DNA from: UBA6016 sp041915365
GTDB taxonomy: Bacteria; Campylobacterota; Campylobacteria; Campylobacterales; UBA6016
Length of the DNA stretch: 64,000 bases
Direction: 5' to 3'
Assembly: GCA_041915365.1 (NCBI GenBank)
Contig: JAYSBP010000013.1
Span: 1-64,000 of the forward strand
Shown here: positions 18,094-26,157 of the stretch, in pieces
Layout of the letters: each line of letters begins with the position of its first letter
Numbering within the stretch: position 1 is the stretch's first letter
Position numbers and translations under genes: made by a program
Notes under the pieces: generated by a model
What the model was told of the DNA's origin: nothing
Databases searched by the model: none
What the model saw: only the letters and a program-made list of their open reading frames with translations

Positions 18094-19527
18094 TTATATT
18101 CTACAAACCGTCTTTGCATGCTCTATATCTGCCGCCCTCATTATCCTAACAAGATTAGTAGTCCCTTTTTGCCCCGTAGGATAGCCGATTGTTACAATAT
18201 AAGTTCCATCCTCTTTAATCGCCCCGCTCTCAATAGCTTTGATAGAAAATTCGCATAACATTCTATCCGTACTTTCGTGCTCATCGAGAACAAAAAGAGG
18301 TTTAACGCCCCATACGACCGCAAGTCTTCTGTAGGTCTCTATCGTATGAACAGGCACTAATACGTCAGATTTTGGCCTAAACTTTGCAAGACTTCTCGCA
18401 CTTCCGCCGCCGCTAGTAAAGGCTATAAGGGCGTCCGGCTCCATATCCTCCGCCATCCTGTTTGCCGCAACGGCTATCGCATCTTCTGGGTTGTGTATCT
18501 TGTCTAGGCTTTTGTAAAACGGATAGATAGTCTCCACCTCTGATATTGCCTCATTTAGCACCTTTATAGCTTCAATTGGATATTTCCCAACCGTTGTCTC
18601 ATCAGAGAGCATAACTGCATCCGTACCGTCCAAAACGGCGTTTGCTATATCGCTCACCTCCGCTCTTGTTGGAAATGGAGAATCTATCATTGATGTTAGC
18701 ATTTGTGTTGCAGTTATGACTGGAATCCCTTTGCGATTTGCGGCTTTTATTATTTTTTTCTGTGCTATCGGCACCTTTGAGAGCCCAAGCTCAACGCCAA
18801 GGTCGCCCCTTGCAACCATAAGACCATCGACAACATCCACAATTGAGGATAGATTGTCTACCGCTTCACCTTTTTCTATTTTAGCAAATACAGGGCAGTC
18901 GCCGCCAAAATCGGCGACTATTCTTTTTGCCTCTTCAACGTCAGCTTTTGACTTAATAAAAGAGATGGCCATCATATCAACGCCTATTTTGACGCCGTAT
19001 TCCATATCTTTTTTGTCTTTTTCGGTTATAGCTGAAATCGGCAGAGAAGCATTCGGGAAATTCACCCCTTTTCTACTAGTAAGATCGCCTCCGACAAGAA
19101 CATTTGTTTTGACAACACCGTCAATATTGGACGCAACCTCGCATCTTATGCTACCATCAGCCAAATATATAAGATCTCCCACCTTTAGTGACGGCAATAT
19201 CTGCGGATAATTGATAGTTACACCGCTTTTGTCATCAAAGTCGGCACTCGGATAAAAATTTAGCTTATCACCCTCATCAAGCTCCATAACGCCGGATACC
19301 TCTCCGACTCTTATCTTTGGCCCCGATATATCCTGAAGCACCGCCACGCAAGCGCCTAGTTTATCCGCTATTTTACGAACTTTTAGCAGGTTGTTGCCGT
19401 GATACTCGTGCGTTGAATGCGAAAAGTTAAACCTAAAAACATTAACGCCTGCGAGTATCAGCTTTTCTATCATCTCCTCTGAATCTGTGGCGGGTCCTAT
19501 CGTTGCGACTATTTTCGTCTTTCTCAT
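18094..19527 (-). CDS. pyk: Pyruvate kinase
   Basis: 477 residues, standard length. The motifs run in order: KIVATIGPATDSEEM, VFRFNFSHS, the B domain, VFAKIEKGEAVDNL, MVARGDLGVELGL and VITATQMLTSMIDSPFPTRA. The C-terminal allosteric domain is present (GGGSARSLAKFRPK). It makes ATP and pyruvate from phosphoenolpyruvate in the cytoplasm. It is the orthodox enzyme beside the unusual long paralogue in the same run. It starts 15 bases after the GT35-like gene; a 97-base space before gap holds a weak hairpin (CCGTATGGGACGG on the minus strand) but no clear terminator. Confidence 0.95.
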   Translation of the reverse strand: MRKTKIVATIGPATDSEEMIEKLILAGVNVFRFNFSHSTHEYHGNNLLKVRKIADKLGACVAVLQDISGPKIRVGEVSGVMELDEGDKLNFYPSADFDDKSGVTINYPQILPSLKVGDLIYLADGSIRCEVASNIDGVVKTNVLVGGDLTSRKGVNFPNASLPISAITEKDKKDMEYGVKIGVDMMAISFIKSKADVEEAKRIVADFGGDCPVFAKIEKGEAVDNLSSIVDVVDGLMVARGDLGVELGLSKVPIAQKKIIKAANRKGIPVITATQMLTSMIDSPFPTRAEVSDIANAVLDGTDAVMLSDETTVGKYPIEAIKVLNEAISEVETIYPFYKSLDKIHNPEDAIAVAANRMAEDMEPDALIAFTSGGGSARSLAKFRPKSDVLVPVHTIETYRRLAVVWGVKPLFVLDEHESTDRMLCEFSIKAIESGAIKEDGTYIVTIGYPTGQKGTTNLVRIMRAADIEHAKTVCRI

Positions 19528-19542
19528 TATCGGCCTTTTGTA

Positions 19543-21189
19543 CTAGCAATTGTATTTGTAGAGCTTTTCATAGTATTCGTTTGCCATTCTTCCCGTATCA
19601 AAATAAGGAGCAATGTCAGTCATTGAGTTCTTGACTATCCCTAGCCACTTTTCAGGCTCATCATAATACGTCGGGATAATCTCATTCTCAAGAATACTCA
19701 TAAGATTGAACGAATCTTCCTCGTCTTGAATAATAGTATCTTGCTCGCCGTCTTGAAAGATAGTAAAGCTATTTACGCCATGATTTTGAAACTCCAAATG
19801 CCAGCCGTCATTAATAGAGAAGTTAACGGCTCCATTCATGGCGGCGCTCATACCGCTTGTGCCGGATGCCTCCCTTGTAACTCTAGGCGTATTAAGCCAT
19901 ATATCAGCCCCTTTTTTGAGCATTCCAGAGAGATTTATCTCATAACGCACCAAAACTGCACATCTTTTTAGCTTTTCAGTAGAATAAACAAGCTCATTAA
20001 AAAGCTTAATGGCGTTCACATCGGCAGGGTGCGGTTTGCCAGCCCAGATGACTTGTATTGGCTTGTCTTTTCTAGTTACAAGCTCATGAAACTTCTCCCA
20101 ATTTCTTTTGATAAGCCCAGCCCTCTTGTACTCCGCAAATCTTCTTGACCATACTATCGTCAAAACCTCAGGGTCAAACATCTTACCCGTTTGGTCCGCA
20201 ACAATATCAAACAGTTTTCTCTTGAGGTGTTTTTTACGTGCAAGTAAGCCATAATCATCATACTCGTCATACGCATTTTGAAGCGGCTTATCAGCCCAGA
20301 ATTTTTTATTTTGAGCATTTGTAATTGATATTATCGGGCAGATATTGGGATAGCTCTCCCACATCTTATTTGCCACTTCTCCGTGTAGTTTTGATACGCC
20401 GTTTGCAATTTTTGAGACTCTTAATGCGCCGACGGTAATGGAAAATTTACCACTCTCATGTCCAGTAATGGCTCTTACCTCATCTTGCGTCATACCGTTA
20501 AAAAATCCCATTCTATGAAGCAGACTGCAATCATGCTCTTCATTTCCAGCCGCCTCTGGAGTGTGCGTTGTAAATACCATTCTTTTTTTAACTTCGTCTA
20601 GCGAGCCAAATTTTGAATACAGATGAAACGCCACAGGAAGCGCATGGCCTTCATTCAGGTGGTATATCTCAGGTGTTATGTTTGCCTCTTCAAGTACTTT
20701 TGCCCCACCGATACCGAGAACTATCTCTTGGGCTATCCTAGTCTCCTCGTGCGCCTCATATAACTTATGTGTAATTGTTCTACCCAAATAGTCATTTTCC
20801 GGTATATCTGTCGTAAGTAAATAGATTGGCACGGTACCGAATATTTCAGGTTTTAGAAGATAGGCTTTTACGAATACCTCCGCACCGCTAATGCGTACTT
20901 TTACTATTATTCCTGTCTCTTCCAAAAATGAGTACGATTTGCGTCTATATGCAACGCTCATCGTATTGTCTTCGTTTCTAGATTGGTCATAATAACCAAA
21001 ACTCCAAAGAATACCTACACCAACTACGTTTTGTCTTAGGTCATGTGCGCTTCTCATGTGTGAACCGGACAAAAATCCAAGTCCGCCGGAGTAAATCTTA
21101 AGGGCTTGATGTATCGCAAATTCCATAGAAAAATAAGCTATTTTTTTTGAGTATTTAGGGTCTATGTTTGTAGCATGCAGAGTTTCCAA
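19543..21189 (-). CDS. GT35-like alpha-glucan phosphorylase homologue, PLP lysine position is Ser
   Basis: 548 residues, shorter than the roughly 800 of classical phosphorylases. It has the layout of the short alpha-glucan phosphorylase family: AYFSMEFAIHQ, YSGGLGFLSGSHMRSAHDL, GHALPVAFHLY, AGKPHPADVNAIKLF and WLNTPRVTREASGTSG. In phosphorylases the last motif continues with the Lys that holds pyridoxal phosphate (EASGTSGMK). Here it reads EASGTSGMSAAMNG, so Ser 448 replaces it (codon AGC at 19846-19848, read on the minus strand). The protein may therefore be a non-PLP glucosyltransferase rather than a phosphorylase. It starts at TTG 21189, eight bases after AAGGAAGG. It is the first gene of the glycolytic run. 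Confidence 0.8.
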   Translation of the reverse strand: METLHATNIDPKYSKKIAYFSMEFAIHQALKIYSGGLGFLSGSHMRSAHDLRQNVVGVGILWSFGYYDQSRNEDNTMSVAYRRKSYSFLEETGIIVKVRISGAEVFVKAYLLKPEIFGTVPIYLLTTDIPENDYLGRTITHKLYEAHEETRIAQEIVLGIGGAKVLEEANITPEIYHLNEGHALPVAFHLYSKFGSLDEVKKRMVFTTHTPEAAGNEEHDCSLLHRMGFFNGMTQDEVRAITGHESGKFSITVGALRVSKIANGVSKLHGEVANKMWESYPNICPIISITNAQNKKFWADKPLQNAYDEYDDYGLLARKKHLKRKLFDIVADQTGKMFDPEVLTIVWSRRFAEYKRAGLIKRNWEKFHELVTRKDKPIQVIWAGKPHPADVNAIKLFNELVYSTEKLKRCAVLVRYEINLSGMLKKGADIWLNTPRVTREASGTSGMSAAMNGAVNFSINDGWHLEFQNHGVNSFTIFQDGEQDTIIQDEEDSFNLMSILENEIIPTYYDEPEKWLGIVKNSMTDIAPYFDTGRMANEYYEKLYKYNC

Positions 21190-21259
21190 AATGTTTGCCT
21201 TCCTTGAGTTATTAAAAAGTCTAAAACTCTCTTTAAGACGAGTTTACCGCTCGTTTAAT

Positions 21260-21310
21260 TAAAAGATAATTATGCTTAATAATATAGCAAAATTGTTACT
21301 CTATGGTAAC
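21260..21310 (-). promoter_or_regulatory. Candidate promoter/operator ahead of the glucan-glycolysis run
   Basis: On the minus strand TTACCA (21309-21304) and TATATT (21286-21281) are spaced 17 bases apart, an acceptable sigma-70 promoter. The -35 side overlaps a GTTAC-N6-GTAAC dyad (21295-21310). GTAAC units also occur in the pstS/phoU region. This 214-base gap (21190-21403) contains no gene. Confidence 0.35.
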
Positions 21311-21378
21311 TATTGGGCAAACAAAAAAAATGATTTTTGATAGTGCGGCGTAATTGTTTTGAAGTTTTTGAGGATGAT

Positions 21379-21402
21379 GCGGGCTTTTACGCCCGCGTTT
21401 TT
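21379..21402 (+). terminator. GC-rich hairpin between pstS and the glucan run
   Basis: GCGGGC-TTTTAC-GCCCGC followed by GTTTTTA on the plus strand. It lies just behind the pstS stop. The T tract is on the plus strand, so it would stop antisense transcription. On the pstS (minus) strand the stem is followed by ATCATCC, so pstS transcripts might read through into the glucan genes. Confidence 0.5.
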
Positions 21403-21403
21403 A

Positions 21404-22402
21404 TTAAAGACCGTTGTCTTTGAAATATGATTTGATTAGCTTAACAGTATCATCAGGAAGTGGTATATAACCAAGTCTTTCTGCTGCAGCGTCATTTTCA
21501 AATGCATAGCTAAAGAAAGATACTACTTTTTTATTGTTGTCAACTTTTTCTTTTGGAAGAAGTATGAATGTACCGGCAGTTATAGGATAAGAGTTTTTGC
21601 CTGGCTCAAGAACAAGGATTTCGTGGAAGTGGTCTTGTTTTGTCCATTTAGCGTTTTTAGCAGCTTCTTTTGAAGAAGCAACCGATGGAGCTACCCAAGT
21701 TTTTGCTGATGACATAAGTTGAGCAGATGCCATTTTATTTTGTTTTGCATAAGCAAATTCTACATAACCTATAGAGTTTGGTGTTTGTTTTACTATGTTT
21801 GCAACACCTTCGTTACCTTTGCCGCCTATACCTACAGGCCAGTTAACGCTTGTACCTACGCCAACTTTTGATTTCCAAAGAGCACTTACTTTGTCAAGCC
21901 AGTACACGAAGTTCCAAGTAGTACCTGAGCCGTCAGATCTGTGAACAACAGTAATTCTGTTTGCAGGAAGTTTCACGCCAGGATTGTCTTTTGCGATAAC
22001 AGGGTCATTCCAAGTGCCGATTGTTCCAAGGAATATACCAGCTATAGCATCGTTAGATAGCTTTAGCGAGCCGTCTGCAACACCAGGGATGTTGAATACT
22101 ACATTGATTGTTCCGACAACCGCGGGGAATTGCAGAAGGTTGTCTTTTGCAAGTTCTTGCGGGCTTAGAGGTTTGTCGCTAGCACCAAAATCTACAGTTC
22201 TTTTTTGTATTTGTTTGATACCGCCGCCTGAACCTATTGATTGATAGTTAATTTGATTGCCAGTTTTAGCCGCATAGCTATGCGCCCAATCATAATACAA
22301 AGGCGCTGGAAATGTTGCACCCGCTCCGCTTAGTCTGTCTGCCGCCATTGCGCCTGTTGCGAGCGCAGCCGCCGCAAAAAGGGATAAAAATCCTTTTCTC
22401 AT
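21404..22402 (-). CDS. pstS: Phosphate-binding protein PstS
   Basis: 332-residue periplasmic protein that binds phosphate for an ABC importer. The signal peptide MRKGFLSLFAAAALATGAMA ends before ADRLSGAGATFPAPLYYDW, the typical PstS N-terminus. SIGSGGGIKQ, DFGASDKPLS and VHRSDGSGTTWNF are phosphate-site motifs. GAGGAG precedes ATG 22402; an in-frame start 12 codons upstream is not used. No pstC, pstA or pstB is adjacent, so the permease must be elsewhere. A Pho-box-like element lies ahead of it, and phoU with a two-component system diverges from it. Confidence 0.95.
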   Translation of the reverse strand: MRKGFLSLFAAAALATGAMAADRLSGAGATFPAPLYYDWAHSYAAKTGNQINYQSIGSGGGIKQIQKRTVDFGASDKPLSPQELAKDNLLQFPAVVGTINVVFNIPGVADGSLKLSNDAIAGIFLGTIGTWNDPVIAKDNPGVKLPANRITVVHRSDGSGTTWNFVYWLDKVSALWKSKVGVGTSVNWPVGIGGKGNEGVANIVKQTPNSIGYVEFAYAKQNKMASAQLMSSAKTWVAPSVASSKEAAKNAKWTKQDHFHEILVLEPGKNSYPITAGTFILLPKEKVDNNKKVVSFFSYAFENDAAAERLGYIPLPDDTVKLIKSYFKDNGL

Positions 22403-22436
22403 TAGTAGTTCTCCTCTTGTTGTTTTGGGTCTTGGC

Positions 22437-22469
22437 ATTTTAAACAGAGTGTGTTACAATAAAATGACA
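22437..22469 (-). promoter_or_regulatory. Pho-box-like operator and -10 of pstS
   Basis: On the minus strand TGTCATTTTATTGTAACA (22469-22452) holds two 7-mer-like units, GTCAT and GTAAC, exactly 11 bases apart. TAAAAT (22442-22437) follows about 10 bases downstream. This is the geometry of PhoB-activated promoters, where the box replaces the -35. Confidence 0.6.
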
Positions 22470-22501
22470 TAGGGCGAAGCCGCCGAAATATGATTTTTGT
22501 T

Positions 22502-22539
22502 GTAACAAAGCCGTAACCGTTGACGGTTAATATTGTAAC
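22502..22539 (+). promoter_or_regulatory. Phased GTAAC repeats ahead of phoU
   Basis: GTAAC occurs at 22502, 22513 and 22535, that is with spacings of 11 and 22 bases, with a weaker GGTTA-like unit in the gap. Direct repeats on one helix face suggest binding of the PhoB-type regulator encoded just downstream. No sharp -10 is visible after it. Confidence 0.5.
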
Positions 22540-22575
22540 AAAACACTCACAAATTTATCAAAAAGGTATTTAGCG

Positions 22576-23235
22576 ATGTTGCCAAACTTTGAGCAAAAAG
22601 CGAACGAAATAAGAAAAGACATAATCACGATGGGCGAGTTTGTACTTTCATCGTTTGAAGAGTCGCTACACGGTATAAAAGAAGAAAATGTAGACCACCT
22701 AAAAGCTGCGAGAGAAGGAAATATAAAACATCTTACTTATATGGCGGACAGCGTTGATAATAACATCATAGTAGCTCTTGCACTGTATGCCCCTGAAGCT
22801 GGCGAATTAAGAGAGATGATAGCGCTTTTAAAAATAACAAACGAACTTGTCAGAATTGCGGAAGCTTCAAAAAAATTCTCAAGAGGTATGCAGGAGATTG
22901 TAGAAAGCGGCTCGGACATAAGCGCTATCAAACAATATATAATAGAACTTCACTCCGTTTCAATTAGATCAATCAAGCTTGTAATAGAGGGATTCAAATC
23001 CTTCTCGCAGGAAACGTACAGGGCTATACATATAGAAGAAGAAAAAAGCGACGAAATATTCGACATCATTCAAAAAGAGGTTCTTAACTCCCTAAATGCG
23101 GATGGGCTAACAGGCACTTATATCAGACTAATAAAAACAATTAAGAAGCACGAGAGGGTAACCGACCATTGCGAAAATATAGCAAAACTGCTGCATTACG
23201 CAAAAGAGGGTGGCAAAATTAGCGTTAATATATAA
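22576..23235 (+). CDS. phoU: PhoU-domain phosphate signalling regulator
   Basis: 219 residues, all-helical, with two PhoU three-helix repeats. MGEFVLSSFEESL and IIVALALYAPEAGELREM represent the first; the C-terminal IKTIKKHERVTDHCENIAKL is the conserved PhoU ending with E/D metal ligands. PhoU proteins restrain the PhoR kinase when phosphate is plentiful. It is the first gene of a plus-strand set with a regulator and kinase 18 bases downstream, and it diverges from pstS. ATG 22576 follows AAAGG. Confidence 0.9.
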   Translation: MLPNFEQKANEIRKDIITMGEFVLSSFEESLHGIKEENVDHLKAAREGNIKHLTYMADSVDNNIIVALALYAPEAGELREMIALLKITNELVRIAEASKKFSRGMQEIVESGSDISAIKQYIIELHSVSIRSIKLVIEGFKSFSQETYRAIHIEEEKSDEIFDIIQKEVLNSLNADGLTGTYIRLIKTIKKHERVTDHCENIAKLLHYAKEGGKISVNI

Positions 23236-23253
23236 ATACAAAAGTTACTCACT

Positions 23254-23922
23254 ATGAAAGAATTTGTTGTTATAGTTGAAGACGAGCTTGATATTCTTGA
23301 GCTTGTCGAGTATTCACTAAAAAAAGACGGCTACGATGTAGAGGGGTTTTTGGAGCCGTCTCGCGTTGAAAGCCTCCTTAGTAGTGAACACGTTGATTTG
23401 CTTATTATGGATAGAAATTTGCCACACACGGAAGGTGTCGAATTCGTCAAAGGGCTTCGCAAAAAAGGATTTCAAACTCCCGTTATATTTTTGACGGCAA
23501 AGACTGATGATAAGCATAAAATAGAAGGTCTTGAAGCTGGGGCTGACGACTACATAGTAAAGCCATTTAATATCAGTGAGCTACTTCTAAGGGTAAAGGC
23601 CGTTATCCGTAGAACGTCAAACAAAAAAGAGACATTACAACACAGAGATATAGTTATGATGCTGGACTCTCAGCAAGTTTTTGTCGGAGACAAAGAGGTT
23701 GGCCTTACAAAGCTTGAGTTCAATCTCTTATCAGAGCTTATTAAAAATAAAAATATAGTGCTCAGTAGAGACATTCTACTCTCATCCGTATGGAAAGAAG
23801 AAGAGTTCTATCAAGACAGAACCGTCGATGTTGCAGTCAAAAGATTGAAAGAAAAAATCGACCCAGATAAAAGCAAAAACTACATAACCTCGGTACGTGG
23901 GGTTGGATACAAGCTTTGCTAA
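23254..23922 (+). CDS. OmpR/PhoB-family response regulator
   Basis: 222 residues. The receiver domain (1-120) has the acidic pocket VEDE, the phospho-Asp in LLIMDRNLPHTEG, Thr in IFLTAKTDD and Lys in YIVKPF. A winged-helix DNA-binding domain (about 130-222) ends with DRTVDVAVKRLKEK and ITSVRGVGYKLC. By position between phoU and a PhoR-like kinase and opposite pstS, it is the probable PhoB that binds the 11-bp repeats. Its last codons overlap the kinase start. No strong ribosome site precedes ATG 23254, so translation may depend on phoU. Confidence 0.9.
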   Translation: MKEFVVIVEDELDILELVEYSLKKDGYDVEGFLEPSRVESLLSSEHVDLLIMDRNLPHTEGVEFVKGLRKKGFQTPVIFLTAKTDDKHKIEGLEAGADDYIVKPFNISELLLRVKAVIRRTSNKKETLQHRDIVMMLDSQQVFVGDKEVGLTKLEFNLLSELIKNKNIVLSRDILLSSVWKEEEFYQDRTVDVAVKRLKEKIDPDKSKNYITSVRGVGYKLC

Positions 23923-25331
23923 AACTCCACCATATTTTCCTAGTAAATCTTATAGCTCTCCTTTTTATAGTTCTAACGGCCGTAATGGGCGTTAGCTACT
24001 ACTACATCAAGACGATAGACATTGAAACAATCAAAAGCCAACTACCAAAAAGCATGACCCTCATAGAAAATCTATTGCAGCAGGAAAAAACTTTTCTTGA
24101 AGTAGGCGAAACCGCTAACAAAATAAAAAATGATACGGGGCTTAGGATTACCATCGTTGATGAAAACGGTACGGTACTGATAGAAACAGACAAGAACGTA
24201 AAAGAGATGGTAAACCACGCCAACAGGCCGGAAATAATGCAGGCTATGAGAGAGGGCAAGGGGACTAGTGTCCGTTTTTCCACTACGACAAGCAAAAATT
24301 ATATTTATCACGCAAAAACGAGCACCTTAATAGGGCAAAAAGTATTTTTGCGTATAGCCTACCACACGAGTATAGTGGATGACTATCTATATCCTATTTG
24401 GCTAAAAATAGCCATAATATTTGCGTTGGCGGGATTGGTTGGCGTCTTTTTCTCATACAAGGTCAACAAAAAAATTCAATTTCAAATATCACAAATCACC
24501 TCTTATCTAACGGCCATTGAGGCAAAAAACTTCAAAGCGGAAATCAAACCTGCTTTTGCGGCTGAGTTTTTCTCTATCGCAAAAATGCTCAAGATACTTG
24601 CCCTCAAACTAGAAAAAAAAGAGCGTCAAAAACGAAAATATACGGCAAAACTAAAACTCAAAAACAAGCAGACAACAGAGATAATAGAAGCCATTAGTCA
24701 CGAATTCAAAAATCCAGTCTCCGCAATAATGGGATACACCGAAACACTACTGGGCGATATGGATATAGACAAAAAAATAAGCGAAAAGTTTTTGGCTAAG
24801 ATATACAAAAACTCGCAAACAATCTCCTCTATGATAGATAGACTATCGCTCTCATTGAAGCTAGAAAACGACTCTCTTAGCCCGTCACTTGAGCAGTTTT
24901 CTATACTTGAAATAGTTGAAGACGCAAAAAATCAACTTGGTCATAAATACGCAAAAAGAGAGATTAGCGTTCAGGGCGAAAATGCCACCGTCACGGCAGA
25001 TAAAACAATGATAAAACTCGTACTCGTAAACCTCATGGATAACGCACTCAAATACTCTGAGGAGAGTATTATCGTCAAAATCACAAAAGAAAACGAAGAT
25101 GTAAAGGTGGACATAAAAGACTTCGGTCTCGGAATACCTGAGAGAGAGATAGAAAACATAACAAAAAAATTCTACCGCCTCTCAAAAAATAGCTGGGACA
25201 ACTCGCTCGGGCTTGGTCTAGCGCTTGTAAGCTACATTCTAAAACTACACTCTTCGGAGCTTACGATAGAGAGCAAGATAGCCATGGGGTCAACATTTGG
25301 CTTTAAATTAAAAAGGGTTTTGGAACGATAA
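23916..25331 (+). CDS. PhoR-like sensor histidine kinase
   Basis: 471 residues. A membrane segment (residues 6-27) is followed by a periplasmic domain of about 125 residues, a second membrane segment (about 163-180) and a HAMP-like linker. The dimerisation helix EAISHEFKNPVSAIMGY carries the phospho-His. The ATPase domain has NLMDNALKYSE, DFGLGIPE and GLGLALV. It starts at TTG 23916, overlapping the regulator by seven bases, since no ATG lies ahead of the first membrane helix. With phoU it should report phosphate status. The periplasmic sensor differs from E. coli PhoR, which lacks a large one. Confidence 0.88.
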   Translation: MLKLHHIFLVNLIALLFIVLTAVMGVSYYYIKTIDIETIKSQLPKSMTLIENLLQQEKTFLEVGETANKIKNDTGLRITIVDENGTVLIETDKNVKEMVNHANRPEIMQAMREGKGTSVRFSTTTSKNYIYHAKTSTLIGQKVFLRIAYHTSIVDDYLYPIWLKIAIIFALAGLVGVFFSYKVNKKIQFQISQITSYLTAIEAKNFKAEIKPAFAAEFFSIAKMLKILALKLEKKERQKRKYTAKLKLKNKQTTEIIEAISHEFKNPVSAIMGYTETLLGDMDIDKKISEKFLAKIYKNSQTISSMIDRLSLSLKLENDSLSPSLEQFSILEIVEDAKNQLGHKYAKREISVQGENATVTADKTMIKLVLVNLMDNALKYSEESIIVKITKENEDVKVDIKDFGLGIPEREIENITKKFYRLSKNSWDNSLGLGLALVSYILKLHSSELTIESKIAMGSTFGFKLKRVLER

Positions 25332-25384
25332 TTGTACTGAGATAGTTAGGCATCGTTGAATGATTTTGCAAAAAAGGAATGGAT

Positions 25385-25588
25385 ATGCAAGCATTGATGG
25401 GCAACGAATTATCACCGCAAACACAGATAGAGATAAAGGTAATACTTAAAAACAAAGAGTTAGACGAAGAAGAGAAAATATTTGCGATACTAGAACTAGA
25501 TGAACCGTCGATAGATGAGGCAATGGCGGAGAGAATAGTAAAGGGATATGTTAGGGGTTATAAAGTCGACCGCCACAGGGCGGCCTAG
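25385..25588 (+). CDS. Small acidic protein of unknown function
   Basis: 67 residues (MQALMGNELSPQTQIEIKVI at the N-terminus), soluble, helical and acidic, with a basic tail KVDRHRAA. The family is not recognised. AAAAGGA lies six bases before ATG 25385; an ATG two codons earlier sits directly against the ribosome site and is less likely. It is 53 bases behind the kinase gene and converges with efp. Its end overlaps a CCGCC/GGCGG hairpin (about 25570-25583) that lacks a T tract. It could belong to the phosphate operon. Confidence 0.6.
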   Translation: MQALMGNELSPQTQIEIKVILKNKELDEEEKIFAILELDEPSIDEAMAERIVKGYVRGYKVDRHRAA

Positions 25589-25593
25589 AGAGA

Positions 25594-26157
25594 TTATTTA
25601 ACTTTGTCGAGATATTCGGCAGTTTTTGTGTCAACCCTTACCTTGTCACCTTCAACGACGTGATAAGGTACTTGAACCGTAAGACCTGTTTCAAGTTTTG
25701 CCGGTTTTCTGCTACCGCTTGCCGTGTCACCTTTGAAGTTAGGCGGTGTCTCCACCACAAGTAGCTCAACTATCGCAGGAACGTCTACTGTAATAGGTTT
25801 GCCGTTGTGAAACAATACCTCAACCTCAGTCGAGTCTACTATATAGTCTTTTGCATCGCCGACTTGGTCGTGAGTGAGCGGATACATTTCATAGCTTTCT
25901 TGCTCAATAAAGTGCATATAATCATCATCCGCATAGGAGAAATTCATTACTCTTTGCTCCAGATTTGGCTCATCTGCTTTATCGCCCGCATGAAAAGTTT
26001 TCTCAAGAACTCTACCGTCAATTAGAGATTTTATTTTTGCTCTTACGAAAGCCGCACCTTTGCCAGGTTTGACGTGTTGATATTCCACAACCCTGTACGG
26101 GATGCCTTCAAGTTCTATTTTGAGACCCTTTTTAAGGTCGCTCATTGAGTATGCCAT
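25594..26157 (-). CDS. efp: Translation elongation factor P
   Basis: 187 residues with the three EF-P beta-barrel domains. The loop HVKPGKGAAFVRAK (about residues 27-40) carries the Lys that is modified in EF-P and stimulates peptide bonds at proline stretches. The C-terminal VPYHVVEGDKVRVDTKTAEYL is diagnostic. ATG 26157 (MAYSMSDLKKGLKIELEG) follows TAGGAGAA. The first 26 bases overlap the end of the RND pump gene on the same strand, so it may be read from the efflux transcript or from a promoter inside it. Confidence 0.96.
   Translation of the reverse strand: MAYSMSDLKKGLKIELEGIPYRVVEYQHVKPGKGAAFVRAKIKSLIDGRVLEKTFHAGDKADEPNLEQRVMNFSYADDDYMHFIEQESYEMYPLTHDQVGDAKDYIVDSTEVEVLFHNGKPITVDVPAIVELLVVETPPNFKGDTASGSRKPAKLETGLTVQVPYHVVEGDKVRVDTKTAEYLDKVK

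Noticed and set aside
18716..19210. 164-residue plus-strand frame opposite pyk
   Set aside because: Antisense shadow of a highly conserved gene.
25569..25584. CCGCC/GGCGG hairpin as terminator between the small acidic gene and efp
   Set aside because: No T tract on either strand and it lies within the coding end.
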